A stretch of DNA of 64,000 bases from Welwitschia mirabilis (taxonomy: Eukaryota; Gnetophyta; Gnetopsida; Welwitschiales): positions 77,051,278 to 77,115,277 of the forward strand of contig JBOZIK010000001.1 in NCBI GenBank assembly GCA_051453625.1, in the 5' to 3' direction. A program made the position numbers and the translations under genes. This document shows positions 21,961 through 34,960 of the stretch, piece by piece. The notes under the pieces were generated by a model. The model made no database searches, was not told the origin of the DNA, and saw only the letters and a program-made list of their open reading frames with translations. Position 1 is the first letter of the stretch. The number at the start of each line of letters is the position of its first letter.

Positions 21961-23605
21961 AAATGCAAACATAATCTAATGTAATCATACTTATCCTATA
22001 AAAAGCCCCAAACAAATGCACACAATCAAAATGTAATAAAAACGCTTTGAAAAAATTGCTTAATGAAAATGTAACCAAAATGCCCTAAAGAAATCACTTT
22101 AAAGAATTGAAATTCACTTTGAAGAATAGTGTAAGATTCAACAGTGGATGAAGCTTTTCCAAGGCTACATTACTCAAGTATAGAAAGTTTTAAATATTGC
22201 TTTCTACTTATTGTCTTTCTCATTTATATAACAAATGTAGCTCTTTGCTTTAAATGTTTAAAATATCTTTTTCATAGAAAAAAGCCAATCATGTATCATT
22301 TATTTACATAGAAGTAGTTGTTTAGCATGAATGTGTAAAAAATTTGCATCTTTAAAGAAGTATTTAAATGAAATAAGATACTAAAGAATGAATTCTAAAT
22401 ATTTTATAATATTATTCTTCTTTCTTAAGAAGAACTTTCATATTAACATAAAAACACTTCTTACTTTTGTTGATGACAGTATGAATGTGGAGCTTCATGC
22501 TTCATCTTTTATGTCAAGATTTGAAGATAGATATAAACATTTTTTTGGAGTCATGTTAATTTTTTTTTAATGGAAACTATTTTTTCATGTGGTTATATGT
22601 CAAGTGTGTTGATAGTTTGTTTTCTCACAACAATAAGGCTAGAGTTAATCAATTGTATTGCATAAAAGTATATTAAAAAGATTGTTAAAAAAAGATAGTG
22701 TTTTAATACTTTAAATGTGGAGGCTTAGACATTCCAAGTCTATAAATAAAGGAGTCTGAACTCTCATATGGAAGATAAAATAAAACACTTCCAATATTTT
22801 TCTTGTAATTGCTTTGCATCTAGAAATAAAGTTGGAGTTTAAGACTATATGTATGTATAAGAATAACTGTCTATCTTTCTCCTTCATCTAGCATTAATAT
22901 GATCATTAATCATCAGCAAGTTTTTGATTAATCATCAATTTTAGTCATTAATTTACCTAGTTTCATGCATTTACAACAAGATTTCTATCAATTTAATTCA
23001 TTTCTTTTATATCTATAAAGTTTTTTAATGATTCTTGCATTATTACATCAAATTAGAGAAGAATAATAGAGAGTAACAACTACAAGTTAAAAGATTTGAG
23101 GGATTTAGTAATTCAAACTAGATCTAGAGTATTTATCATCATAAGTTTGAAGTTTTTAACTATAGTAACTTAGTTCACATTTATAAAAGACCTCAAAATG
23201 ACATAGATTACTACTAGAAGCTTGAAATCTCTTTGACATTAGTGAAATGGACATCGATAGAGAACTATCTTTCTGTTGAGAGTTCATAAATTGCATTTCT
23301 TATAAATTTTTTAATATTTCAATTAACAGAGGTTAAATAACTCTATTTCAAGTTTAGAATCTAGCTTCTGTAATCTTTAATATTAGACTGAAGCAAATAT
23401 TACAATAAAATAGCCTATAAATTTGAAATATTAAGTGTTTCTATAAGTTACTTAAGATCTTACAACATACTAAAGTAGAAGTCCTTAATCTCCTCCAAAA
23501 TTTAATACTTTAAAAGAAAGTAAGTAAAGATTTTTAGTTATTCATTAAGATTTCAGCTATATTAGCTTTGACGACTACAATGATTAAGAATGAGAAAATG
23601 CAAGA
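21961..23605. other. no gene recognised; possible solo-LTR remnant
   Basis: A promoter-like stretch at 22735-22850 is listed separately. A 60-codon frame at 22388-22570 carries no domain. Nothing else stands out. Confidence 0.4.
22735..22850 (+). promoter_or_regulatory. LTR-like core promoter
   Basis: TATAAATAAAGGAG at 22741 is followed by a leader with CTCATATGG and TTTTCTTGTAATTGC. This arrangement resembles the TATA-R region of plant copia LTRs. No second LTR copy is present, so it could be a solo LTR or chance. Confidence 0.3.
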
Positions 23606-24219
23606 NNNNNNNNNNNNNNNNNNNNNNNNNNNNNNNNNNNNNNNNNNNNNNNNNNNNNNNNNNNNNNNNNNNNNNNNNNNNNNNNNNNNNNNNNNNNNNN
23701 NNNNNNNNNNNNNNNNNNNNNNNNNNNNNNNNNNNNNNNNNNNNNNNNNNNNNNNNNNNNNNNNNNNNNNNNNNNNNNNNNNNNNNNNNNNNNNNNNNNN
23801 NNNNNNNNNNNNNNNNNNNNNNNNNNNNNNNNNNNNNNNNNNNNNNNNNNNNNNNNNNNNNNNNNNNNNNNNNNNNNNNNNNNNNNNNNNNNNNNNNNNN
23901 NNNNNNNNNNNNNNNNNNNNNNNNNNNNNNNNNNNNNNNNNNNNNNNNNNNNNNNNNNNNNNNNNNNNNNNNNNNNNNNNNNNNNNNNNNNNNNNNNNNN
24001 NNNNNNNNNNNNNNNNNNNNNNNNNNNNNNNNNNNNNNNNNNNNNNNNNNNNNNNNNNNNNNNNNNNNNNNNNNNNNNNNNNNNNNNNNNNNNNNNNNNN
24101 NNNNNNNNNNNNNNNNNNNNNNNNNNNNNNNNNNNNNNNNNNNNNNNNNNNNNNNNNNNNNNNNNNNNNNNNNNNNNNNNNNNNNNNNNNNNNNNNNNNN
24201 NNNNNNNNNNNNNNNNNNN
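23606..24219. other. assembly gap (614 N)
   Basis: Run of N. The open frames that appear to span it are artefacts of the Ns. Confidence 0.95.
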
Positions 24220-24859
24220 AACAAAATCACATTTGTTTTAAAATGCTAAAATAGCTTCATTTTGAAAAAAAAAAATAAAGGCTAACAAAACTATCTTTAT
24301 AAACATCATTATCACCATAGTAACTTCATTTATCATTTGGAAAAACATGAAACTCCATCTTAGCATTCTTTCTACAAGCATGTCCTATAAAAACAATATA
24401 ATTAAAATAATTTATTAAAATAGTTGGTAATCAGATTATGTACCAAAAAAATTGGAAATTAAACATGACAAAAAGCCAAATCCTAACCTCGTTTTTCACT
24501 AGCTTTCAAATTTCAATAAGTAGAATTAGAATTTATAAGTTTTAAATACCACTTTTTATGGACCTCAAATATATTTGTAATAAGTATGCCTAAACTGTAA
24601 TATGGAGATTTAATTAAAAAATTATCACCCTAATGTAGAAATTTAACTAAAAAGATTTATAGGCTTGATTTTTAAATGGTTTCTTTATTTTATAAATTCA
24701 AATGGATAAAAGCTAATAAATTGGAATATTTTTCATCTTTTAAGTTTAAAAGAGCTTTAGTATTATCATTTACAAATAAGTTTATCATTCTTACATCGAA
24801 ATTTTTTAGGTATTAAGTTACATAAATTAATTGGTAAAATTACAGAAGCCTTAAAGGAA
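24220..24859. other. no gene recognised
   Basis: AT-rich sequence without coding or repeat features that I can support. Confidence 0.45.
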
Positions 24860-25680
24860 GAGCTTTATTTTAATTTTTTAAAAGTTAGTTTAAATTCATT
24901 TTTGGTTTTCTATATTCAGTTTTTTTTTAAATGGGTTTTCTTAAGACTTTCTAAATTCAAGTTTTTTTAAATTAAATTTCATACATATGGTTTGTTTATT
25001 GCATGAAGTTTATTTTCTATATTAGCTTTTAATAAAGTAGGTTTTCTACAAGTTAGGCATTTTATACAATTAAGTTTTATAGATTATTCTTTAAATAAGT
25101 GTTTAAAATTGAGTTTATTTTTTAAAAGGTAAGTTTCTTATGTAAAGTTTACTATTATGTATAATGTTATTTCTTTAAGTACAAATTAATAAAAACAACT
25201 TTATATTTAAAAATAAAAAAACCTAAATTTAAATGGAAAACATAACTTAATGGGACCACATTCACCCTCTAAAAGTAGGCCATATTCTTAAATAAGATGT
25301 TGTTAAATTAACATTTTTAAAAATTTAAATATCTTTTTAAATTACATTTTTAGAATTTAAGTATTTAAAAAATAGGTTTACTATATAAACCTAGGATTTT
25401 TAATATTAATTTAATTTCATTAATTTATTTATTTCTTAAATCAAGCTTTTAAAAGTTAAGTTCTTTATAAATTAAGTTTTTAATAAAATGATTTTTTTAA
25501 ACTTAAAAATACTTTGAAATAAGTATTTTTAAATTAGATTTTTATAAAAGTGAATTTCTTAATTTATGTTTTTTCTTCTTTGACATAGATTTTTTTCCTT
25601 AAGTTTTTAAAAATATTTTCATCCTTTTAATTACATTCATTTTTTAAATAGATTTTTTTATATTACTTTTAATTTCTCTA
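24860..25680 (+). repeat. T-rich degenerate quasi-repeat
   Basis: Many loosely repeated words such as AAGTTTTTTAAATTA, TTTTTAAAT..AGTT and AGTTTTCTA, spaced irregularly every 30-50 bases, with strong T over A asymmetry in parts. It looks like an eroded minisatellite. No coding signal. Confidence 0.45.
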
Positions 25681-26271
25681 GAATGAATTTCTAAGATTAA
25701 ACACCAATAAGCTTTAAATCATAAAAGGCAAAGAAGATGTCCTAAGAGGCAAAGACTTTATAGAAAAACTACTCACTCAGCAGACTTTTTAAATATATCT
25801 GCTAATATTTGTGACAACAATAATCTAATGATTTCTCTCCATACCCACCTATATTTTTGATCAATTTATCCTTAGATACTTACAGAATCGAATTTCGTAC
25901 TCTAAATTTAAAGTTATAAGTATTTTCTTCTAAAATTCCATGTTTTGCATTTTTTCGAGTTTTTCACTCATTATGCACTCAATTTGTGGTAGTTCTAGCA
26001 TGGTAGGTGTCAAATCGATTCTTGTTTCATTAGCTATGATCCAGTTCTTACGAGAGAACATTTAGTTATCTATAAATGAACTTATGAATATTTTTCCATT
26101 TTCTCTTAAAGTAACAAATATCTATTCTATGGATTTCTTCATGTAGTGACACAGGTGCATTCCTCTTCTTGAACTTGCACATGCTCTGCTACTACCGAGG
26201 CAGCAGAACAATGGGAGTAAGAGACTATTCTACAGGAGTGAAGGCATAGCATTGGTTCTGTCATTTACCAG

Positions 26272-27369
26272 ATGGAGATGCATTTTGGTGATTATATTTA
26301 GAGGCTTAAACCTAACTTAGACCATGCATTGGAGGATCTCCATATTCAAGGCTAGTTATTACATGCTCATGGCTTTTACTATGAGATGAAGATCATTTAG
26401 TTTTACTAAACCTTTAAAGTTATTTTAGCCACCAGGAAGGACATCTTATATTAACACCAAATCAGAGTCACTATAGGAGGATGTTGCATATACATTAAGC
26501 TATAGCACATTGCAGTAGTTATAAGGGTTCCCAGAGATGGGGAGAGTATTGATCTTGGTGGGGGTGAGTCAGAAAGGCAAACCTATGTTGTCTAACTGGA
26601 GTTACCATATTACATAAGTGATGATCAGTAAGGGGTCGTTGTAACATATTAGGCTTCCTATTCACTAAGATATTATTCATGACATAGCTCTGGTTCATCA
26701 TGAATTATATGCTATGATTGCCCGTATTCAGATTTTAGTCCTTATTTATCATGCAGAGAGGATGGACTTAGCCTATTTCCTACCATCAATTAAAATGGAT
26801 GACCACTCAATGCCGATTTCCTACCATCGCCTATCCTTTGTCTACTAAGTGCTCTCTTTTGACGATTTGAGATCCCCAGTCTAGCAAAGACTCCTTACTT
26901 AGTCCATATCACAACTGATGATACTTATTTCAGGTAACTGAGTATGGCTCCACCAGCTCTTAGTAAGGCACATGCAACATAGCCACCTCACCGTAGACAA
27001 CCTCAAGCAGTTGGAGGAATCACCCTAGATTAGTTCACTACATGGTTAAAAGGAATGGAGAAAAGGTTATCTTCACAGATAGAGAATCTTTATGGCCCTA
27101 TTACCACATGACTTAATTAGTTGTATGTACACATTTGTACTATAGAGGAGTAGGGTCAAGCTACCTTAGAGAGGGTGATCGATATTGAATAGGATACTTC
27201 AGTGGACATCCTAGAGGTGGTTCATGTTCATCATAATGTAACCACATATAGCTTATGAGAGCACATATCTCATTACTTTTTAGATATTAAGGAGCCTATC
27301 ATTAACCCAACTATGGATACAAGTAGCAAAAGAGACACTAACATGGAGGTTGAGTTCCAGTCCTCTTAA
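26272..27369 (+). pseudogene. coding relic, possibly plant transposon-protein type
   Basis: G+C is visibly higher than in its surroundings. One frame from 26272 to TAA 27369 is coherent, with about 24 stops, many at plausible former CAA/CAG/CGA/TGG codons. Its end, from ATG 26944, has 142 codons: MAPPALSKAHAT, basic PPHRRQPQAVGG, then a probable coiled coil (WLKGMEKRLSSQIENLYG, then LYVHICTIEE). The upstream part has DLHIQG..LHAHGFYYEMK, which faintly resembles the LVREFY region of the 'putative plant transposon protein' family. In 26530-26900 another frame also reads smoothly (MDLAYFLPSIKMDDHSM), so frameshifts are likely. Family assignment is weak. Confidence 0.4.
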
Positions 27370-28815
27370 CACAAGGACCCATGATTATTGATGTAGTTCT
27401 GAGTTTTATGAAACTATATTTCTTTAATATCATTTTACTTAAACACATTATTTTTGAAACTAGTAATCAATACTTATGTAATAATGATTATTTCATTTTA
27501 TCTTAAATTCCCAATTTATCTAGACATGCAATGTAATTTTTGATTTGATTCTGAGGTTTTCCCCCTAGTAATTTAGCATTACAAAGTCCTCTTTCACTTT
27601 GTTTGTTAAGGTATTGAAAAAATGCTAGGTGGAGGGCTAGGTTATGATCTCAAATTATCATATTTTAATAGTGTAATTGGTGATGTTTTATATGGAAAGG
27701 AACTCAATTTAGTCATTTTCAGGAATTTTATCATGAACTGATATATCAATTTCAGTTATGACCTTAAGTGCCATATTTTCATTCATAAAAATAGTGATTC
27801 AACTAAGGAGCAAAGTGAAGCAAAGAGTAGAAGAAAATTCCAACAAATAACTATCATCCCTTCTATCATCCTCATGATAGAGGGCATAATCACAAAGAAA
27901 ATGGAATTTAAAGAAAGCTTTTAAAGGCTAGTTTAGTGAGGTTGACATGGAGATTCCATGTGGCTATCATGCCCTATGTCGTCCCCATAACATAGAAGAC
28001 AACATATCCATTAACTTTCAAATTCAAATCCCAATGAGTTTTTGATGTGATGGGTTGTGATTAGATGATGAAGGGATGTCATCCATATGGCAACAATAAT
28101 ACAACAATGCCATAACTTCTTCTTAATCGAGTTAATTAAGGTTTAGTTTATACATAATGATGTCTCTTCACTTGTACTGATATTCTTGACCCATAACCAC
28201 CTTAGGAAAGCTATAAAAACCTTCATGAAGCATCATTTAGTCATATTTTAGCACTAGAGGATTAGTGACAAAGGCATCCAAGGAGTTAAGGGTCCATTTC
28301 AGCATAGAAGAGATCATTCTTGGTGATGAGGTTGTGGTTCTGACATTAAGAAGTCACTACCTTATTGAGGTGTTTGTAAGACATTTAAATTATTTAATAA
28401 AGTGTATTTATTCTTTAATTCTTATGATTTCTCTTATGGCTTATGTTGAAGTTTGATTAATGCTATTTCTTAGATTAATTCTAAATTAAACATAGTTCAT
28501 AAAAGCTGAGTTGGATGACAATAACTTAGAAACTTAGTTATCAAAGGCTTGCATCTCATCTCTCTTACATGTTTGCATTGCACATTAGAATAGTTGCCTT
28601 GTTAATTTTCCTTTTTACATTATAAAAACATAAAATTAATCAAAAACATTAGACTGAAATTAAAGTGCTTATTCCTTTTTATCTATGTGCTTGATTAGAA
28701 TGTTATCTTATGCTCTCTAGATTACGATAATAATTGGTTAAATCACTCTATACTAAGTCTAGTTTCAATTTCATTATTTCAATAATTGAATATTTTTAAA
28801 GTGCACTATAGGCCA
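27370..28815. other. no gene recognised; TATA-like site near 28212
   Basis: CTATAAAAACC at 28211-28221 is followed by a leader-like stretch and a 63-codon frame (28265-28456, MTKASKELRVHFSIEE) that I cannot assign. This could be the promoter half of an old LTR, but there is no partner repeat. Confidence 0.35.
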
Positions 28816-29345
28816 CTAATAAGCAAATGGTAAACAAGTTTGTTTAGAAATATGACAAATTTTAGAAGATCTAAAAAAATTAGAATAATCTAAAGTAGGT
28901 GCTAAAATTTTGATGAAATTTTGTGAGGGATATCTAAGTCGAGAGTGCCAATTAGTAGAAGAAGTAACTAATAGAATAATGGCATTTTGTGTCCTATTGA
29001 GAAAATATAAATAACTTATTTCATATCCCCAATTAATCTCCTTCTTTATCAAAATATCTTGAAATACATAATAGTCTAGGTAAAAGATAACAATACAATT
29101 TAAAGCTTGGCTTAATTTGCTTACCAAAAGTAAATTAAATTAAAAGTTACACACAAATAAGACATTAGATAAATTAATAATGGGTGAGATTTGGACACTG
29201 CCTTTTTTCTAAATAGGAATGGTAGTCCCATTTGGGATAGAAATAGAAGAAGTATCAAGAGGCTTTATAGGCCATTTAGCAAAGGAAGAGAAATTATGGG
29301 AACCATGGTCAGTTGCTCCTGTATTAATGACCCATTCAATGGGAA
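28816..29345 (-). pseudogene. C2 protease and GAG-pre-integrase relic
   Basis: Near 29330 the minus frame reads EWVINTGATDHGSHNFS, a copia protease whose catalytic DTG has become NTG. After KLSQALNCIVIFYLDYYVFQD comes the GAG-pre-integrase block with WHSRLRYPS (pattern WHxRLGHPS), then C-H-I-S-KQTCLPF. The open piece is 28816-29127. The sequence ends abruptly after LPFAY; the integrase core is absent. Confidence 0.75.
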
Positions 29346-29469
29346 ATGGATAGAAAAGCTAAGGGTAAGAAACTTATCAATGAGATTTGCTTCATGTTTT
29401 TTTATCTCTCGAAGAAGATATAGCAATTGCTAAATTGAATTTGGAGATGTCAGACCTATGTTAGCAAGT

Positions 29470-30433
29470 TGATGCACTATTGTAGATGTGGGGGTAGCAT
29501 GATTGTTCCCTTTTTTGTAGTGCTTATGACCTGATGGGTAACCATTAAGATGATAGCAAGCTTATTGTGTATGACCAATGTTTCCATAATGAGTATAGTG
29601 AGGCTGCATACAGGAATTAGAATGAGCAGCATAGGCTTGATAAGAAGCAGTATGTCCATTTTTTCACTTAGCTAGTATAGCACATGACTTGTAAATATTT
29701 ATCTGAAGAGCTGAGTGTTTGTCAGACTAGAATGATTGATATTAGATATGTTGTATTTTATCTTGGAACAATTGAGAATAAGCACAACATATAGTGGAAA
29801 TATTTGTAATGAGTAAAAATTAACTTCATAGTTAAGCAAAAGTATCACATGGACCCACCAAAAACTACATAAGTTAACACCATTCGAGTTGGGCAGTGTA
29901 TTGATCCTTTGCTACATAGGAGCACTTTGATGGTCTATGAGACTTAACTCATCCTAGTAGCTATGAAGTTTATTATAATAAGTTTCCACATAATCATCTT
30001 AGTAATGTAAAGTTACAATATTACATTTAAGTTCAGAGATCCAAGGATCATTTGTAGTGGAAAAATAAGCCTTTAGATTAAACCACACAGTAGCAGCATC
30101 TTGGGCATATAAGATAGTATGAGCAAGGGAACGATGAATAGAATTAAGAATCCAAGACATTATCATCTTGTTTACATAGTACCATCAAGCATAATCAGGA
30201 TGATTTGTATCAGGCATGAAAAGGCTACCATCAATGAAACAAAATTTGTTTCATTCTTTAAGAGCAATGGTCATGGCAAGGGCCCATGGATTGTAATCTT
30301 CAATGCCAGTTAGCATGTCACCTACCAATTTCACACTAGTGCTATCAGATGGATGAAGGTAATATGAACTTTCTATATTAAGAAAGGTGAAAGAGATAAC
30401 AAAGATGGTTGTGGAGAAGGCTTTGGTTGTCAT
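29470..30433 (-). pseudogene. C2 gag relic
   Basis: Begins at about ATG 30433 (MTTKAF). It continues YYLHPSDSTSVKLVG and YNPWALAMTIALK, then FCFIDGSLFMPD and VNKMIMSWILNSI, then AATVWFNLKAYF, the standard copia gag order (LHPSD...W..AM..AL, FIDG, SWI.NS, A.. .W..L...F). Toward the end, ACYHLNGYPSGHKHYKK resembles the GYPxGHK region that precedes protease in this lineage. Stops and shifts throughout. The upstream ATG at 30496 lies in the LTR and is not the start. Confidence 0.75.
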
Positions 30434-30453
30434 GGCAGGGAGACTATTATTAT

Positions 30454-30465
30454 GTTCTGATATCA
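30454..30465 (-). other. C2 primer binding site
   Basis: The minus strand reads TGATATCAGAAC against canonical TGGTATCAGAGC (10 of 12, both changes transitions). The LTR end TG on the plus strand follows at 30466. Confidence 0.7.
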
Positions 30466-30759
30466 TGAAAGATATTGTGGAAGAATGATTTTCCATTACT
30501 TGCTATAGAATATATACAATTCTTTGTAAAAATGGAAAGAAAAAATAAAACTAGAGAATAATGCTATGAATTTTCTATCTAAGGAAACAACCTCATTTAT
30601 ACAAATTAGTTGTAGAAATAAAGGGGAAAATAATACTATAAATCTCCTACATAAGGAAACAACTTAATCTAAGTGATAACGATTCCTATAATCATGTAGA
30701 AAGAGTATATGAAAATCAAATGAAATAATTCTATTATAGAATACCATGATAGATCATAG

Positions 30760-31240
30760 TAAATTTTCTTTTTTCTCTAGTGTTTGCTTTCTGTGTTGTT
30801 CTCTTTCTAGCTTCTTTTATTACTTGTGTGCTCTTCTTTTTCTACTTAATTTCTTCATTGTGTCCTATGTTTCCTTGACATTCTCTGCTATTCTTCTTAA
30901 TTTTTTTCCTATCGTCCTTTTCCATTTCTACATTTCTCCCTAGATTAACTATGTACTCTTCTTTTTTTGCCTGATCTCTACATTTTATCCTCTATTTACC
31001 TCATATTATCTGATGTTCTTCTTAATTTTTATCCTACCATCCTTTCCCCTTTTCACCTTTCTCCTTGAAGTACCTTTGTGCTCTTTTTTTTTGTGTCTAA
31101 TTTCTACATTTTACCCTATTTCCTTATCTTTTCCACTATTGTTCTTAATGTTTCTCTCAATGTCGTTCTCCCTTTTCATATTTATCTAAGTGTTTTTTTG
31201 TATCAATGTTTCCTCACTTTCCCACATGCCTTTTTCTCCT
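30760..31240 (+). repeat. pyrimidine-rich tandem array, unit about 125 bp
   Basis: Unit starts are recognisable at 30827 (TGTGCTCTTC), 30952 (TGTACTCTTC), 31077 (TGTGCTCTTT) and about 31199 (TGTATCAATG), with a partial unit before 30827. Each unit holds in order a TTCTACATTTTA-like word, TGTTCTTCTTAATTTTT or a close form, TCCTTT.CC and TTTCTCC. The strand is almost wholly C/T. Open frames here (such as 30746-30943 and 31078-31308) are compositional. Confidence 0.7.
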
Positions 31241-31810
31241 TATCACAATTAAAGGTAGGGGGCCTACATGCATGCCACGTACCTTTCTTCCATGTGTTTG
31301 ACATATGAGGGAGAAACTTGCATGCTCTTATTTATTGTAGCATCTCTCCTTCTATTGATATTTTACTCATACTCTTTGATCATTACTCATTACTTTATTT
31401 TATTTTTTTTTTATCTTTCTACTTACTCATATATTTCTCTTATTTGCAATATCTCATATTGGCTTTACATCCTGCATATATATGCTATTATTATATACAT
31501 AATCTTTATATTATTTACTCTCTTATGCTATACACTTTATTCACCTCCTTTTTTTTCTTTTTTGTATCTTATTTTGTTATATTATATTTTTGTTTTACCA
31601 ACTTCTTTCTTTCTTCTTTACATTTACCTATAATTCACCTCATCATTTTCTTTACCACCACTCTTACTCTATATTTTTTATTCTTATTACCTTTTACTAT
31701 TTATTTTACTTAAAAACATGTTTATATACCTCTTTCACTTGTTATTTTACTTCTATATCTTTTGATACCCTACTACTAGTACTTATTTTATTTCTTCCTT
31801 TAAATTAACC
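31241..31810 (+). repeat. continuing C/T-rich low-complexity tract
   Basis: Strong pyrimidine bias continues without a clear period. Long frames at 31268-31633 and 31318-31713 encode Phe/Leu/Tyr/Ile-rich strings in overlapping frames, which is what poly-pyrimidine DNA gives. I do not call them genes. Confidence 0.6.
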
Positions 31811-33720
31811 ATGCCTTTTATACTTTATCTAATTCCTATAAAAATATAAAATCCTTATGAAATACTTTCTTTATTTATTGTTTACAACACCATTACATAA
31901 ATTAAGGGAATCATATCATTTCATTGTTTAAGAAAATCTAAATAGATAATTACATGCCTACTATAAGCAAAAGAAAAATACATCACCATAAAGAAAAATT
32001 CAAAAGAATAATAATAACATTATGCATGTCAAAAAATAGTTGCATAAAAGATTAATACAACAGTAAGTTTAGATAAGTTCTAATAATTCCAAGAACATCA
32101 AGCATTATAATAGATAATTATAAGTAAAAAAACTTGGGGCATTACAGAGACACAAATACATGTATTCATATTATGACATTCAAATCCATGAAAAAGTGAT
32201 GCTACTTTAATACTTATCTTTATGTGTCTTGCATGGCTTAGAATTTAGTTGAAAATGTCTAGCAGAATGAGCATGTTTTATGCCTAGAGAAAGCATGAAA
32301 GAACCTTTAACTTTAATTGCATGAATAATATTTACATCTTTAACATCATTTCTATTTATGTTGGCTTTAATAATTTAATTTTAAAATATTTATAAATTAT
32401 TACTAGTTAAGATTTAATATTTTTGTTGGATAATTTCATAAGAATCTAGTTGACATTTTTATGAGTGGAAAATAAAACCTATAAGAGTAGTGAAAAATAG
32501 AATCTAAAAAATAGTAGGAACAAGCCTATAAGAATAGGCTAAAAAGACTCCTATAATGGTATCTTTAAATTTATTTTTTAATTAAAATTATACCTATGAG
32601 GGTGTTTTTATTACATACCATATCCACATATCTTTATAGAATTTTTATTAGTGCCTTAAAAAGGTATCTATTAGGTTATTTATTATTAAATGTTCTAATG
32701 CCTTTGATGTAATTATGATAATACATCTAAGAGAATTTATTAAGCAAAAATCTTAAAGGCCCTTATAAAGACCATTATGATGTTTTTATAAATTCCCTAA
32801 TAGAGAGATTTTAAATAGTTTTTTTGGTGGTTTTTCATGTCAGTTTTAAAAATCTTATAAAATCCTTTAAGCAATTATGGTAAATATTTCAAGGGTGTTT
32901 ATTTTAAAAACATCCTAAAACCTAAAAGATATTTAAGGAATTTTTAAAGGCCTTATGAAACATTTTGTAAATGCCCTAATAGCTTAAATTTCTAATAGTT
33001 TGGCTAAGATTAGCTTCAAAGTTACAATGATCTATTAAAAAAATCATATTATCTACCTTCATGAATGAAAAGAACACATCAAGTTCTTTTTAAAGGCATT
33101 GTCCAAAATATACAAATGATGTACATGAAGTATAATAAATTAGAAAAGAATGGTGTTTAAGATTAAAAAAAATTAGAAAAACGCATAAGAGGCATAATGT
33201 GAATGATATTACCTAGAATATTGTTTTATCTTAATAGCATTTTACTAAGATTAACATAGAGGTTTTATTAGACAGAGGACATTCTTGAAGGAAAATATCA
33301 AGCTAATTTTGGAATGAAGTTAAGGCTCTAGTGGGATAAATTGATAGGACAATCTCCTATCTCTAATTTTCATTTAAATTTAAGTTACTTTGAATCCATT
33401 AGAAGTAGACATGAAGTGATAGAAGGAGATAAATTCTTACATATAGTCATGAACGTTTTAAGTTGAAATGTTAATCCCTCCCATTAAGACATCCTCCAAG
33501 GGTATTGCTCTCAACATAGTACTTTCAACGTAGGGGATACATACATACTTAATGCAACATTTCATTATGTAGAAAACTCTAGTTTAATTCACAAGATTTT
33601 TTGAGTGTTGGTTTTAACACATTACTAAGTGTTAATCTAGTTTAAAATTCATTAAACTCCATGCATTAATAATTAATTTGAATGAATTCTTATTAAAATT
33701 TTGGTTTCTTAGCTCGTAAT
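31811..33720. other. no gene recognised; one partial internal duplication
   Basis: Around 32751-32830 and 32951-33010 a related block occurs twice (TAAAGGCC.TTAT, then AAAT.CCCTAATAG, then ATAGTTT), about 200 bases apart. The end of this stretch may hold decayed N-terminal LINE endonuclease sequence, unread. Confidence 0.4.
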
Positions 33721-34960
33721 TTTTTGCAAGATGTTGACAATAGAGTTGGATTGATTGATATCATAATTATAAATGCAAGATTCACATGACTCAATAATAG
33801 AAAAGGTCCTAATTGCATATATTATAGAATTAATCAACACCTCATAAACCTAAAATGGCTAGAAGTATTCTATGAGTTAAAACTATCTTGAGGGTTATAG
33901 CATGATATTTTTCTCAACGGGCATACATTACATCTATCATAATGAATATTAAAATGGAAAAATGATTGGGAGAAATTTCTATAAGTGTTATCTATAGTGG
34001 CATAAATTAAAATTTTAGAGAAGTATTACTCCTTCCAAAAATGGAAGCAAAGTTATTAGGAAAAATGAACAAAAGTGTTATGAATAAAGAAAGGAGATCA
34101 ACAAACTAGATTCTTTGACTAGTATGCTTTAATTAGAAATCTTGATCATAGATGTATCATCTAACTAATACACAAGTTGATAAACTACATTGGCATTGTG
34201 AATTAATTCCTAATTTTTTTCAGAAATATATATGTTTCTAAGCATTACTCAAATGACTAGCAGAAATACAAGATCATTAATTACATAAACAAAATGTTGT
34301 CAATAGCTAAGGTTTTCTTCCTTAAGTCAGCATTAATTAAGTAAGGAATTGAGTAGAAGAATATAAAGAAGCAAGTTTTAATGAGTACCTAGTCAATCTC
34401 TTCAAGAATTACTAGTAAATACTAAAAAGAGATGTCATTGATTCTTCATATTAGCTTTAAAGAATTGATAGATCAAAATTACTACATTTTAGCAATAATT
34501 GATTATTATTTTATAAAAATTCCTAAATGAAAATAGATATCAATAATTTGGTACTAAAAACTTCTAGCCTATCAACCTCTCCACCATATCCTACAAAATC
34601 TATCCCAAATTCCTAGTAAATACCATAAATCATGTTATTCATGGAATTATCCTTAGATGTCACATCTTGAATTAAGTTATTATTGTTCATGGAGTCATTG
34701 AACCTTACACAACATTAATATTTCCCTTCGTTAGAAGTAAAGTTAAATGTTAGTAAAACCTTTAACAATATCAATTGGACATATTTAAATGTGGTACTTG
34801 AAAAATTAGGATTTATAAATCATTGGCATCAGAAGCTCACATGCTATTACAATGGTAATAATCTTATCTTTCTAATTTAATGGATTTAGGAAATGAAGTA
34901 TTAAGGTTGCTAATGATGTTCATCAAGGTTGGTCAATATTTAGTAGTAAATGTGGTAAAT
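33721..34960 (+). mobile_element. L1-type LINE relic (endonuclease and RT)
   Basis: Plus frame 33721-33990 reads FLQDVDNRVGLIDI, then INARFT-stop-LNNRKGPN, YYRINQHLINLKW and EVFYELKLS. This is the end of a plant L1 apurinic endonuclease (pattern GLIDL...FTWSN.....S.LDRFL....W). At 34568-34960 the RT follows: PINLSTISYKIYPKFLVN (pattern RPISL.N..YKI..K.LANR), HVIHGII, then VVLEKLGFINHW, and after a shift DVHQGWSIF (pattern RGLRQGDPLSPYLF). The stop in the endonuclease is a TGG to TGA change. No 3' poly-A tail or target duplication found. Confidence 0.75.

Larger units (their letters stand above)
28816..30740 (-). mobile_element. C2: truncated Ty1/copia element
   Basis: A minus-strand copia of a lineage different from C1/C4/C5. 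It has a probable LTR from 30466 rightwards, a primer site, gag, protease and GAG-pre-integrase, and is then cut off near 28816 before the integrase core. The right limit of the LTR is a guess because no second LTR is present. Confidence 0.75.

Noticed and set aside
30746-31808. Several overlapping hydrophobic frames that look like membrane proteins
   Set aside because: The DNA is pyrimidine-rich tandem and low-complexity sequence; any frame gives Phe/Leu/Ser/Tyr strings.
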